Shown here piece by piece: positions 1 through 8,029 of a stretch of 64,000 bases of DNA. The stretch spans positions 47,085 through 111,084 of the forward strand of contig CABJAW010000015.1 of assembly GCA_902363665.1 (NCBI GenBank), written 5' to 3'. The stretch is from Lachnospiraceae bacterium (GTDB lineage Bacteria; Bacillota; Clostridia; Lachnospirales; Lachnospiraceae). The notes beneath the pieces are model-generated. The model searched no databases and had not been told where the DNA came from. It saw only the letters and a program-made list of their open reading frames with translations. Within the stretch, counting starts at the first letter, position 1; each line of letters opens with the position of its first letter. The position numbers and the translations under genes were made by a program.

Positions 1-323
1 CATTTCGAATGGCAGAGCAGTTTTTTGCAGAATATTTTCCGGAGACGGCGGGCAGCAAATTTGCCTGTGATTCCTGGCTGTTAAGCCCGGCGTTAAAGGA
101 ATTGCTGCCGGAAGAAAGCCGTATTTTACAGTTTCAGAATCGTTTTGAGGTGAAAAGCTGGAACAAAGAAGAAGACGCTTATCTGGAGTGGGTGTTTAAG
201 CGTAAGGATCTGCCGCTTGAAAAGCTGCCGGAGGAGACTTCGCTGCAGCGGAAAATGAAGGCCTATGTGCTGCAGGGAGGAAAGATTGGAGAAGCATACG
301 GAGAAATCCCAAAACAGCATTGA
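1..323 (+). CDS. acyltransferase-like protein, C-terminal fragment (cut by window edge)
   Basis: The frame is open to the left edge (Phe-Arg precede the first Met at base 9), so this is the 3' end of a longer gene and that Met is probably internal. The visible 106 or so residues are charged and soluble. The pattern SWLLSPALKELLPEESRI followed by a stretch rich in Lys and Glu resembles the C-terminal domain of GNAT-like acyltransferases common in Lachnospiraceae (the DUF5596/GNAT_C type). This is recognition from memory, without a search. No membrane segment or signal peptide is visible. No convincing terminator follows, only a 6-bp hairpin near 441-463. Confidence 0.5.
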   Translation, partial: FRMAEQFFAEYFPETAGSKFACDSWLLSPALKELLPEESRILQFQNRFEVKSWNKEEDAYLEWVFKRKDLPLEKLPEETSLQRKMKAYVLQGGKIGEAYGEIPKQH

Positions 324-547
324 AGGTCAAACGCACGAAGAAATTCGGACGTAAGCTGCAAAATGGCTGCGTTTATGAGTAAGCAAAAGGTATTTGGAAC
401 GTATATAGAAAAGGCCTGTGAAACCAGCCGTATCTCAGTAGCAAACGCAGAATAAAAGTTTGCGTTCAGAGCATGAAAAGATACGAAGTTCCACTTGGAA
501 AACTGCCCGCGCTGCAGGAAATGGAAGAAAAAGTCGAACGATTTTTC

Positions 548-576
548 TTTGCAAATCAGATTTTTGCGTCTATAAT
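548..576 (+). promoter_or_regulatory. sigma-A type promoter
   Basis: TTTGCA at 548-553, a 17-base spacer and a perfect TATAAT at 571-576. It would start transcription near 583, giving a leader of about 108 bases before the start at 691. The leader contains a GCGA/TCGC-flanked GC-rich stretch near 600 and a hairpin with 6-bp arms (ATCCGG 640-645, CCGGAT 655-660) just before the ribosome binding site. Confidence 0.6.
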
Positions 577-690
577 GGCGGTACTTGAGCGGGCGAAAGC
601 GAAGGCGCCGTCGCGGGGGTCTGCTTAAAGCATAGAACCATCCGGGAAGAGAATCCGGATCGGTGAAAAAGCCAAGAAGGGGGATTCCGT

Positions 691-1518
691 ATGTTAGAAT
701 TCATTATGGACCGCAATGTGTTACTTTACGTTCTGGCCGCAGCCTGCGCAGTCGGTGTAGTCAGCCAGCTGATTTTGAAGCAGGTGTACGCTGGACTGAT
801 CCGCGATACCCGCAATACCGGCGAACCGTCGGGGCGCTTCCTCGTGCAGCTGCGCCAGCGTTTTCAGTACTGCACGCACCTCAATGAGAAAGTCGGCGAC
901 GTACAGGCGCTGATTCGAAGAAATCTGATGGAGTACCGGTTCTGGGGAATGAACCTGCATCAGTGGAAAAGGATTGGGCTGATCTGTCTGGCAGTCAGCG
1001 TGCTCTGCGCATTTGCAGGTACGATGTCTCTGTGGCATGATGGCAGCGAACTGGTGAAGGGCAACACCTATTTCTGGACGGGGCTGCTGGCTGCGGCGCT
1101 CACCGCGGCAGCATATGGAATTTCGGATACTGGGTATCAGCGCAGGGCGCTGGAGATTTCTCTGACAGATTATCTGCAGAACAGCGGAGTCGTAAAGGAT
1201 TACAGTGAAACAGGTATGGAATCTGCCTGTGAGGAGACAGCGTCATCTGCTGCTCCGATCGTTTCCGTAGCGGAGGGAAGACGGGCAAAACGCCGCGCGA
1301 GAGCAGAAATGGCTGCCGCTGCCGCACAGGAGACGAGAGCACAGCGCGAAAAGCGCGAACTGAAGGAAAATCTTGCGCGGATGAAAACCGGCATGCAGGA
1401 GGCAGCGGCTGAGCATGACCGGGAACGGGACGGCCGCGCGGAGCTGCTTCGCCAGATGGATCCGAAGGATCAGGAACGGATTCTGAAGGAGGTGCTGAAA
1501 GAATTTCTGAATTCGTGA
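691..1518 (+). CDS. hypothetical membrane protein
   Basis: 275 residues; I do not recognise the family by function. The start at 691 follows AAGAAGGGGG at 674-683. Hydrophobic segments lie near residues 9-28, 92-110 and 125-145, so the N-terminal half is membrane bound. The C-terminal 100 residues are highly charged, rich in Ala, Arg and Glu (for example RRAKRRARAEMAAAAA) and likely to form a long cytoplasmic helix or coiled coil. It stands alone between its own promoter and a hairpin terminator. Proteins of this shape are common hypothetical proteins in Lachnospiraceae, and no catalytic motif is visible. Confidence 0.7.
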   Translation: MLEFIMDRNVLLYVLAAACAVGVVSQLILKQVYAGLIRDTRNTGEPSGRFLVQLRQRFQYCTHLNEKVGDVQALIRRNLMEYRFWGMNLHQWKRIGLICLAVSVLCAFAGTMSLWHDGSELVKGNTYFWTGLLAAALTAAAYGISDTGYQRRALEISLTDYLQNSGVVKDYSETGMESACEETASSAAPIVSVAEGRRAKRRARAEMAAAAAQETRAQREKRELKENLARMKTGMQEAAAEHDRERDGRAELLRQMDPKDQERILKEVLKEFLNS

Positions 1519-1593
1519 GTATGCTTTCTGGAAAAGTGTATACAGTACTCTGTTGAATATACAATTTCAGAAGGATTAAAAGTTTTATTATAG

Positions 1594-1624
1594 AAGAGTA
1601 AGGCAACGCGTCTTACTCTTTTAT
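1594..1624. terminator. convergent hairpin terminator
   Basis: Perfect 9-bp stem (1594-1602 with 1612-1620) and 9-base loop, then TTATA. It ends the membrane-protein transcript. The right arm overlaps the last codons of the oppositely oriented permease gene, so it may act in both directions. Confidence 0.65.
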
Positions 1625-2446
1625 AGCTCCGGCGGCCATGCCAGTGGTTAATTGTTTGCTGAAAATAAAGCAGATTAATAAAATGGGGAGCAGTACAAGT
1701 GAAATAGCGGAAAAGGTGCTGCCCCAGTCAGTGGCACCTTTTTCACCGACAAAGTCATAAAGCCCAACCGGTACCGTTTTCAGTGCTTTATCACTGATAA
1801 AAGTATTGGCAAAAATGAATTCGTTCCATGTAAAAACTGCGTTCATTGTGACGATTGTGCAGATTGTGTTTTTGGACATTGGAAGAATGATCCGAAGAAA
1901 GCTTTTTGTAATTGAGGCTCCGTCAATGACAGAAGCTTCCAGTAGTTCATTTGGAATAAAACGATAAAATGCAGTAAACAGATAGATCGACATAGGAAGA
2001 TTAAATCCAATCTGAGGAAGAATCAAAGAAAAATGAGTATTTAAAAGCCCGGTTTGGCGGTAGATCTGAAACAGAGGAATCAGAGTAACATGAATTGGGA
2101 TAGTAATACCAGCCATAAAAAAGCCAAGAACCAGACCCTGCCCGTGAAAACGCAGTTTCTGCAGTGCAAAACCACTGGTTGAAGCAAGAATGATCAGAAG
2201 GAAAATGGTCAGAAACGTGACAATAATACTGTTGCGGAAATATAGAGGCAGTTGGGATTCTGAAAGAACATGAATGTAATTATCAAAATTTAGGGACTGT
2301 GGAAGGGCAACAGAACTTGACCAGCGGATTTCGTCCTGGGTTTTAAAACTGGTCAGAAATGTCCAGATAATGGGATATGCTTCGATGACAAGAATCACAC
2401 TGGCAAGAATGTAGAGCAGACAAAGGTGGTATTTTTGTTTTTTCAT
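1613..2446 (-). CDS. carbohydrate ABC transporter permease (MalG/AraQ type)
   Basis: 277 residues, normal length for CUT1-family inner-membrane permeases of the MalG type. About six hydrophobic segments are visible, starting with residues 8-30. The cytoplasmic EAA loop is recognisable near residues 170-195 (EASVIDGAS followed by FLRIILP), the site that docks the ATPase. It ends in GAIKE as this subfamily usually does. It is the second gene of a minus-strand pair, 52 bases after the partner permease. No ATPase gene is present in the locus, so the transporter probably uses a shared MsmX/MsmK-type ATPase, as many Firmicutes CUT1 systems do. The substrate is inferred from the neighbouring GH32 gene. 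Confidence 0.9.
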   Translation of the reverse strand: MKKQKYHLCLLYILASVILVIEAYPIIWTFLTSFKTQDEIRWSSSVALPQSLNFDNYIHVLSESQLPLYFRNSIIVTFLTIFLLIILASTSGFALQKLRFHGQGLVLGFFMAGITIPIHVTLIPLFQIYRQTGLLNTHFSLILPQIGFNLPMSIYLFTAFYRFIPNELLEASVIDGASITKSFLRIILPMSKNTICTIVTMNAVFTWNEFIFANTFISDKALKTVPVGLYDFVGEKGATDWGSTFSAISLVLLPILLICFIFSKQLTTGMAAGAIKE

Positions 2447-2498
2447 AGTTAAGCGAACTCCTTTCTGAAAAACTGATTTTGGATAGAAGGCTGACAGG

Positions 2499-3377
2499 TC
2501 AGTCCTGATGACGTTTCAGGATAAATTGAAGAACAGAGACAAAAACAATACATTCAATTGCTATTACAACGGCAATTGCACTTCCGTAGCCGTATTTCGC
2601 GCTGCTGAATGCTGTTTTATACATATAAGTGGCGACAAGTTCAGTTGCATTTCCGGGTCCTCCGTATGTAGTGATATATGGGATATCAAAAGCTTTCAGT
2701 AAGCCGTTGACTGCCATAATCAAGGCTGCAGCGAGTACATTCTTCAGGTAGGGAATTTTAATATACCAAAACATACGAAATCCGGTTGCACCATCAAGCT
2801 TGGCAGATTCAATGACAGAGGTCGGGATGGAAAGCAGCCCGGCATAGATGATTACGAGATAAATTCCCATGTTTTTATAGCATTCAATTAACGCAACACT
2901 TCCGAGAGCGGTATCAATATTTCCAAGCCAGACCCTCTGCAGATCGCCAAGGCCGATTGTCTGAAGAAGGAGATTGAACAATCCAGGTGGGTCAAGCGAA
3001 TAAAAATTCTTGAATGCCTGGCAGACTGCGACGCCGGAAAGAATTGCCGGAGCAAAATAAATGGTTTTAAAAAATGAATTGCCATGTGGCAGATGGGAAA
3101 GCAGCAATGCCAGAAGAAGTGCAATGCCTAACTGTCCACATAAGTTAATCAGAAGATAAATTAGATTGTTTGAAAAGGCATTCGAAAAATGCCGATCTTT
3201 TAAAATAGCTTTAAAATTATCAAGTCCGACAAATTTCATTTCTCCAATTCCGTTCCAGTTATAGAGGCTGTAATAACCAGACCATAGAATAGGAATAACA
3301 ACAGTAGCAGTAAAAATGATGAGTGATGGCAGTAAAAAAAGCAAAATTGTTTTTTTATTGCGAAGCATTCGATCCAT
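2499..3377 (-). CDS. carbohydrate ABC transporter permease (MalF/UgpA type)
   Basis: 292 residues with about six transmembrane segments, the first at residues 11-33. The EAA motif reads ESAKLDGATGFRMFW and sits near residue 190. The start at 3377 is supported by AAGGGGGAT on the minus strand, seven bases upstream. It forms a two-gene unit with the MalG-type permease and is divergent from the binding-protein gene across a 280-base spacer. Together with that lipoprotein-like binding protein it should form a CUT1 importer for an oligosaccharide or fructoside. Confidence 0.9.
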   Translation of the reverse strand: MDRMLRNKKTILLFLLPSLIIFTATVVIPILWSGYYSLYNWNGIGEMKFVGLDNFKAILKDRHFSNAFSNNLIYLLINLCGQLGIALLLALLLSHLPHGNSFFKTIYFAPAILSGVAVCQAFKNFYSLDPPGLFNLLLQTIGLGDLQRVWLGNIDTALGSVALIECYKNMGIYLVIIYAGLLSIPTSVIESAKLDGATGFRMFWYIKIPYLKNVLAAALIMAVNGLLKAFDIPYITTYGGPGNATELVATYMYKTAFSSAKYGYGSAIAVVIAIECIVFVSVLQFILKRHQD

Positions 3378-3657
3378 AAAAATCCCCCTTTTCTTTTCAT
3401 TTGGTAATTATTAGTATAATAAGAGATGGAAAATAAAGAAATTTGAAAAAATTTACATAATGTTAGAAAAATTAAGAAAAATAAAAATAAAAAAGAGAAC
3501 AAAATATTTTGCGAAAAACAATAAAATTATATAAAAAAATACAAAAATAACTGAATTTACTTTTTATAGTCATCTGCTTATACTGGTGACATCTAAAGGA
3601 GCTCCCGGATAATACAAAACAAAATGAAAAATACAGAAAGGCAAAGGAGGAACTAAG
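3378..3657. promoter_or_regulatory. divergent control region of the sugar-uptake locus
   Basis: A very A+T-rich 280-base spacer between the divergent permease and binding-protein genes. On the plus strand TTTACT (3556-3561), 17 bases and TATACT (3579-3584) form a promoter for the binding-protein gene. On the minus strand TATACT (3418-3413) is a likely -10 for the permeases, with only a weak -35 (TTTCTT). The response regulator encoded at 6.5-8.0 kb is the most likely local activator, but I see no clear direct-repeat operator. Confidence 0.5.
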
Positions 3658-5001
3658 ATGAAGAAAAGCATAAGAAAATGGATGGCTTTGGCACTGAGTG
3701 CAGCGTGTGCATTAGGTCTTGGAAGTGGAATTACTGGATTTGCGCAGGAAACAGAAACAGAGCAGATACAGGAGCATCCGGCTAAAGATGTAACGTATCT
3801 GACCGTATTTACTCCACAGCAGTCCTGCTATATGAATATGGAAGATATTGTGAAAAAATATCAGGAGGAAGTGAATCCGAATTTCAATGTAGACTTTCAG
3901 TATGTTCCAGATCGTGCGGCGTATCTGCAGAAATTAAAGATCCTTGTTTCAAGTAATGAAGTTCCGGATATGTGGAATATTGACACGGATCCTTATGCGA
4001 TTTCATTACTGGAAAAAGGATACGTACAAGAACTGACACCGACGATTGAAAAGTATGGATTACAGGATGTGTTTCAGGAAGCTCCGCTTGCATGGGGGCG
4101 AACAAGGGACGGTGCACAGATTGGTATTCCGAATGACTTTCAGATTGAAGTATTCTGGTATAATACAGAACTTTTTGAGAAGGCAGGGGTAGAACCACCG
4201 GAAAATTGGGATGAGTTCATGGACGTGTGTGCAAAACTGAAAGAAAGTGGAACCGTTCCAATTGCAACATCTGGATTGGAGGCACCAGTATTGCTTCGCC
4301 TTCCACTTTTGTATATGTATCGATACGGTGGAAATGATTTTCTTCTGGATCTTGCGAGGGGAAAACAGAAAATGAACAGTGAGGTTGGATTAAAGGCTGC
4401 ACAGTTTCTGGCGGATCTTGGTACAAAGGGCTATTTCCAGGAGAGCTTCGCAAGTGATGACTACACCACAAGCCGGGACTACTTCCTTTCTGGAAAAGCA
4501 GCAATGTACTTTATCGGGACTGGAGATTTTGCAAAATTTGTGTCGGACGATCTGAGTGAAGATGTTAAAGGAAAAATTGACTATTTTAAGATTCCAAAAG
4601 TAAATGAGGGTGAGACACAGGTCGGAAATCTCGATTTCATTTCAAACTCCTCAACGCCGATCGGTTTTTCAGCAGCTTCTTTTGATGAAGAAATGGAAAG
4701 CTTTATTAACTTCTATGCGCACAACATTGGTGAAGTATGCGAAGGAAGATCTTTCCCTTGCGTAAAAGATGGTAAGGCACCGTCAGATGATCCACTTGCA
4801 GAGAAGCTTTCAGAAGATATGGCTCAAGCGGACGGAGTAATTAATCTCCCAGATCTTGAGTTAGATCCAACTACAAATGAATTGTTTGGAAGTGAGGCAG
4901 TTTCCCTTTGCCTTGGTGCAATCACACCGGAAGAATTTGCAGAGGAGATTGATGCATCGATTGAGGCAAATGCAGCCGATTATTTTGGCACGAATGAATA
5001 A
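3658..5001 (+). CDS. extracellular sugar-binding protein of CUT1 ABC transporter
   Basis: 447 residues, family 1 solute-binding protein (MalE/UgpB-like). The start at 3658 follows AAAGGAGGAACTAAG. A basic N-terminus (MKKSIRKW) and hydrophobic core lead to a probable signal peptidase I site after residues GFA near position 30. A Cys in SAACALG could instead be a poor lipobox, so anchoring is uncertain. Typical family patterns include VPDMWNID near residue 105 and the WYNTELFEKAGVEPPENWDEF stretch around 170-190. It binds the oligosaccharide outside the cell and delivers it to the two permeases encoded divergently. Its stop overlaps the start of the GH32 gene, so uptake and hydrolysis are co-expressed. 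Confidence 0.9.
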   Translation: MKKSIRKWMALALSAACALGLGSGITGFAQETETEQIQEHPAKDVTYLTVFTPQQSCYMNMEDIVKKYQEEVNPNFNVDFQYVPDRAAYLQKLKILVSSNEVPDMWNIDTDPYAISLLEKGYVQELTPTIEKYGLQDVFQEAPLAWGRTRDGAQIGIPNDFQIEVFWYNTELFEKAGVEPPENWDEFMDVCAKLKESGTVPIATSGLEAPVLLRLPLLYMYRYGGNDFLLDLARGKQKMNSEVGLKAAQFLADLGTKGYFQESFASDDYTTSRDYFLSGKAAMYFIGTGDFAKFVSDDLSEDVKGKIDYFKIPKVNEGETQVGNLDFISNSSTPIGFSAASFDEEMESFINFYAHNIGEVCEGRSFPCVKDGKAPSDDPLAEKLSEDMAQADGVINLPDLELDPTTNELFGSEAVSLCLGAITPEEFAEEIDASIEANAADYFGTNE

Positions 5002-6493
5002 GAAAGTAAAATACCGGTTCTGTTATGAGCCAGAGGATGGCTGGGTAGGCGATGTGATCCCGTGTTCGGACGGAAAAGAACTTTTTCTTTACTATTTGAA
5101 AGAAAAGAGAATTGACGGAATTCCGGCAAATCGAACAACGTGGAACCTTCTTACAGGTACATCGCCTGTGGAGCTGAAAGAATATGGTATCGCGCTGCCG
5201 ACCGGAGGAGAACAGGATGTGGACAGGAGCTGCTATACAGGATCAATTGTGTATGCGGGAGATGGAATCTGGCATATGTATTATACAGCGCAGAATTCTG
5301 CAGACCCAAGATACTGGAAAAACGGGCGACCAATACAGTGTATTACACATGCGGAGAGCACAGATCGGAAGCGTTGGAAAAAAGATCCCCAATTTTTACT
5401 TAGGGCACCAGAAGGATTTAATCCATGCGAATGGAGAGATCCATATGTTTATCGGAGCAGAGAGGAAGAAATCTGGAGAATGTTGGTTTCGGCACGTCCA
5501 ATTTATGGATTGCTGCGAAGAGCCGGGTGTATCTACAGCCTGCGTTCGACAGATTTGAAAAGCTGGGAATGGGAAGGTGTCTTTTACGCACCGAATACCT
5601 ATGAAATGCTGGAGTGTCCGGAATGCTTTCAGATGGGAGACAGGTGGTATCTTATTTTTTCCACTTTTTCTGAAAAATATGTAACCCATTATCGGATTGG
5701 TCAGTCGCCAACAGGTCCTTGGAAAATTCCAGGGAATGATACATTTGACGGGAGAGCGTTTTATGCAGGGAAAACAGCAGAACTTCAGGGAAAAAGAATG
5801 CTGTTTGGATGGATCCCAACCAGGAATGAAAACAGTGACTTTGGAAAATGGGAGTGGGCGGGAAGCCTTGGAGTCCATGAACTGTATCAGGAAGAAGATG
5901 GAACGCTTTCTGTACGAATGCCGGAAGCAATCAGAGCAGAGTGTAAAAAAACGATGTCTGTTATGCGTAAATCAATGATTGGACGTTACCTTTGGAGTAA
6001 AGACAATCTGCAGATTCAGGCGGAAGATCAGTACAGCGAAATTTTTTTTGAAAAACTGCCGCATTGCGGGTTAGTACAGGGAAAACTTTCCTTTTCTGAG
6101 AATACAAGAGCTTTTGGAATTCATCTTCATGCGGACACAAGCCTTGCCAGAGGATATTTTTACAGAATGGAACCACAGTATCAGAGAGTTGTATTCGACC
6201 AATGGCCAAGAAGTCAGTGGGAAGAGCCTGTTATTCCCAATTATTTTGAAAATGACCGCCCATTTGATGCAGGCCTGGAGAGACCGGTACAGTTAAAGGC
6301 GGGGATTCTGGTAGAACTGGAACTGTTTATAGATGGGGATATTTGTATCCTTTATCTGGATAAAAAAGTGGCATTGACAGCAAGATGCAGTCATTATGAC
6401 CGACCTCTTTTTGGAATTTTTGCAGAGGGAGGAAGCGTGACAGTAATGAATCTGAAGTGTCAGACAGTCGATCAGAAGGAAAAAGAGAATTGA
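4994..6493 (+). CDS. glycoside hydrolase family 32 protein (beta-fructosidase type)
   Basis: 499 residues from the ATG at 4994, which overlaps the last 8 bases of the binding-protein gene (translational coupling); an in-frame Met further upstream lies inside that gene and is unlikely to be used. The N-terminus YEPEDGWVGDVIP matches the short intracellular GH32 branch in which the usual WMNDPNG block is replaced. The three expected carboxylates are visible: Asp about 20 (GWVGD), Asp about 149 (EWRDP) and Glu about 207 (ECPE). A beta-sandwich-like C-terminal part follows from about residue 340. There is no signal peptide, so it should cleave imported fructosides (sucrose, kestose or short fructans) in the cytoplasm. 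The exact substrate is inferred. Confidence 0.85.
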   Translation: MNKKVKYRFCYEPEDGWVGDVIPCSDGKELFLYYLKEKRIDGIPANRTTWNLLTGTSPVELKEYGIALPTGGEQDVDRSCYTGSIVYAGDGIWHMYYTAQNSADPRYWKNGRPIQCITHAESTDRKRWKKDPQFLLRAPEGFNPCEWRDPYVYRSREEEIWRMLVSARPIYGLLRRAGCIYSLRSTDLKSWEWEGVFYAPNTYEMLECPECFQMGDRWYLIFSTFSEKYVTHYRIGQSPTGPWKIPGNDTFDGRAFYAGKTAELQGKRMLFGWIPTRNENSDFGKWEWAGSLGVHELYQEEDGTLSVRMPEAIRAECKKTMSVMRKSMIGRYLWSKDNLQIQAEDQYSEIFFEKLPHCGLVQGKLSFSENTRAFGIHLHADTSLARGYFYRMEPQYQRVVFDQWPRSQWEEPVIPNYFENDRPFDAGLERPVQLKAGILVELELFIDGDICILYLDKKVALTARCSHYDRPLFGIFAEGGSVTVMNLKCQTVDQKEKEN

Positions 6494-6522
6494 TAAAAAT
6501 AAGACAGGGCTACTGTCACGGA

Positions 6523-6553
6523 AATACCGGAGCTTATGGCTGGCTCCGGTATT
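6523..6553. terminator. hairpin between convergent genes
   Basis: Perfect 11-bp stem (6523-6533 with 6543-6553). It lies after the GH32 stop and its right arm overlaps the end of the response-regulator gene. Neither side has a strong T run, so it is probably a weak bidirectional terminator. Confidence 0.45.
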
Positions 6554-8027
6554 CTGCGGCGGTAGTACCTGTTTTCTTTTTAAAGACCTGACAAAAATAA
6601 CGCTGATCCTGATACCCACATTCCTGGGCAACTTCAAAAATTTTCAGATGAGTTGTTTTTAAGAGCAGCTTTGCTTTTTGGATGCGTTCGTTTGTGATAT
6701 AGTCAAAAAGAGTGACACCTGTTGCTTTGTGAAAAGCATGGCTCAGGTAAGCCGGGTGCATGTTGACAGATGCTGCTACTGCATTGAGAGTAATGGGTTC
6801 TTTCAAATGATTTTTTACGTAGGACTGACAGGAAAGAATTACCCTCTGCTGGTAGCCGGCATTTCTGTTCTGGAGAAGCTGGTGAATTTGTGAACAGAAA
6901 TCCAGAAGGTGGTTCTGCATGGATTTCAGAGTAGCTAGGTCTGATACATGTGGGAAGAAGTCACGATCAAACAATTCATCGGAAGCAATATCAGGAAAGT
7001 CCTTCTGCGTATCGCATTTAATGCTGTAGTAAAGCTCGAGACAAAAACCTTGAAGCCGTTGTGGTGTATATCCTTCGGCAATTGCCTGAGTAAATGCGTC
7101 ATTGATTAGCTCTTTGGTCTGCTTTTCTGAGTCGGCATAAAGTAACTGATGTGTGATAGAGGCGATTCGATTTCTGTAGCTTTTTTTCTTGTCTTCTTGC
7201 AAACGAGCATAATGAGTTTGCTCTGAAAAGAAATCGCGCATTTCGGTAAGGTCGACAGCTTCCAGATAAGCCTCGGAGATTTTAGTACTGCTGTTCTGGA
7301 TGGAACTGATGGTCCAGAAACACTTGGAAGGGAAATTATCGGAAATAAGTGCTAACTGCTGCGCTATATAGTCAGATTCATCTCTGGCCGGTGTTGCACC
7401 TGCGGCAGCACAAAAAATAATGAATTCCCGGTGATTTTTCAAAATCGTAAAATCAGAAGGGCGATTATCAAGCTGTGAAAAAAAATCAGAAAGACGGTCG
7501 GAAAGGGAAGCAGTCTTTTTTTGTGGGATATGGATGACCGTCACAAAAAAGTTCTTGGCGGAAGGGAACGGGCTGTGAACAGGAACGCTTCCGTCGAGCA
7601 CAGCTTCCACCCATTCCCTGCGTGCTTCCTGGTGGGGGGATGGTGAACGTAGCAGCTGCTCTAAAGCTTGCTGGGCTTTTTGGATAGAACACTCGATTTC
7701 GGAAATATTGACCGGTTTGATTAGATAATCAACAGCTTGTAGCTGCAACGCTTTTTTTGCGTATTCAAATTCGGTATATCCACTAAAGATGATAAAAGCA
7801 CAGTGATATATTTCAAGGACACGCTCCATTACTTCTAACCCGTTTTTTTTTGGCATTTGAATGTCGATCATAACAACATCTGGGCGCAGTCTGAGAATTT
7901 TTTCTAATGCATCTTCCCCGTCCTGAGAGTATCCTATAACCTCACTGTTCAGGTCTTCCCAGCGGATGCTGCGAAGAAGACCAGTAATGACTTTGAATTC
8001 GTCATCAGCCAGAAAAATTTTATACAA
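6534..8027 (-). CDS. response regulator, REC plus AraC-type HTH (YesN-like)
   Basis: About 497 residues if translation begins at the TTG at 8027. That codon lies seven bases after AAGGAAGGTG and two bases after the stop of the sensor kinase gene. An upstream ATG at 8081 would put 18 extra residues before the receiver domain and overlaps the kinase by 52 bases, so TTG is preferred. The receiver domain has Asp8-Asp9, the phosphoacceptor Asp55 in MIDIQMP and the Lys of YLIKPV. A divergent middle region of about 250 residues follows. The last 100 residues form an AraC double helix-turn-helix (PAYLSHAFHKATG; GYQDQRYFCQVFKK). It should activate the adjacent sugar-uptake genes when phosphorylated. 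Confidence 0.88.
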   Translation of the reverse strand: MYKIFLADDEFKVITGLLRSIRWEDLNSEVIGYSQDGEDALEKILRLRPDVVMIDIQMPKKNGLEVMERVLEIYHCAFIIFSGYTEFEYAKKALQLQAVDYLIKPVNISEIECSIQKAQQALEQLLRSPSPHQEARREWVEAVLDGSVPVHSPFPSAKNFFVTVIHIPQKKTASLSDRLSDFFSQLDNRPSDFTILKNHREFIIFCAAAGATPARDESDYIAQQLALISDNFPSKCFWTISSIQNSSTKISEAYLEAVDLTEMRDFFSEQTHYARLQEDKKKSYRNRIASITHQLLYADSEKQTKELINDAFTQAIAEGYTPQRLQGFCLELYYSIKCDTQKDFPDIASDELFDRDFFPHVSDLATLKSMQNHLLDFCSQIHQLLQNRNAGYQQRVILSCQSYVKNHLKEPITLNAVAASVNMHPAYLSHAFHKATGVTLFDYITNERIQKAKLLLKTTHLKIFEVAQECGYQDQRYFCQVFKKKTGTTAAEYRSQP

Positions 8028-8029
8028 AG

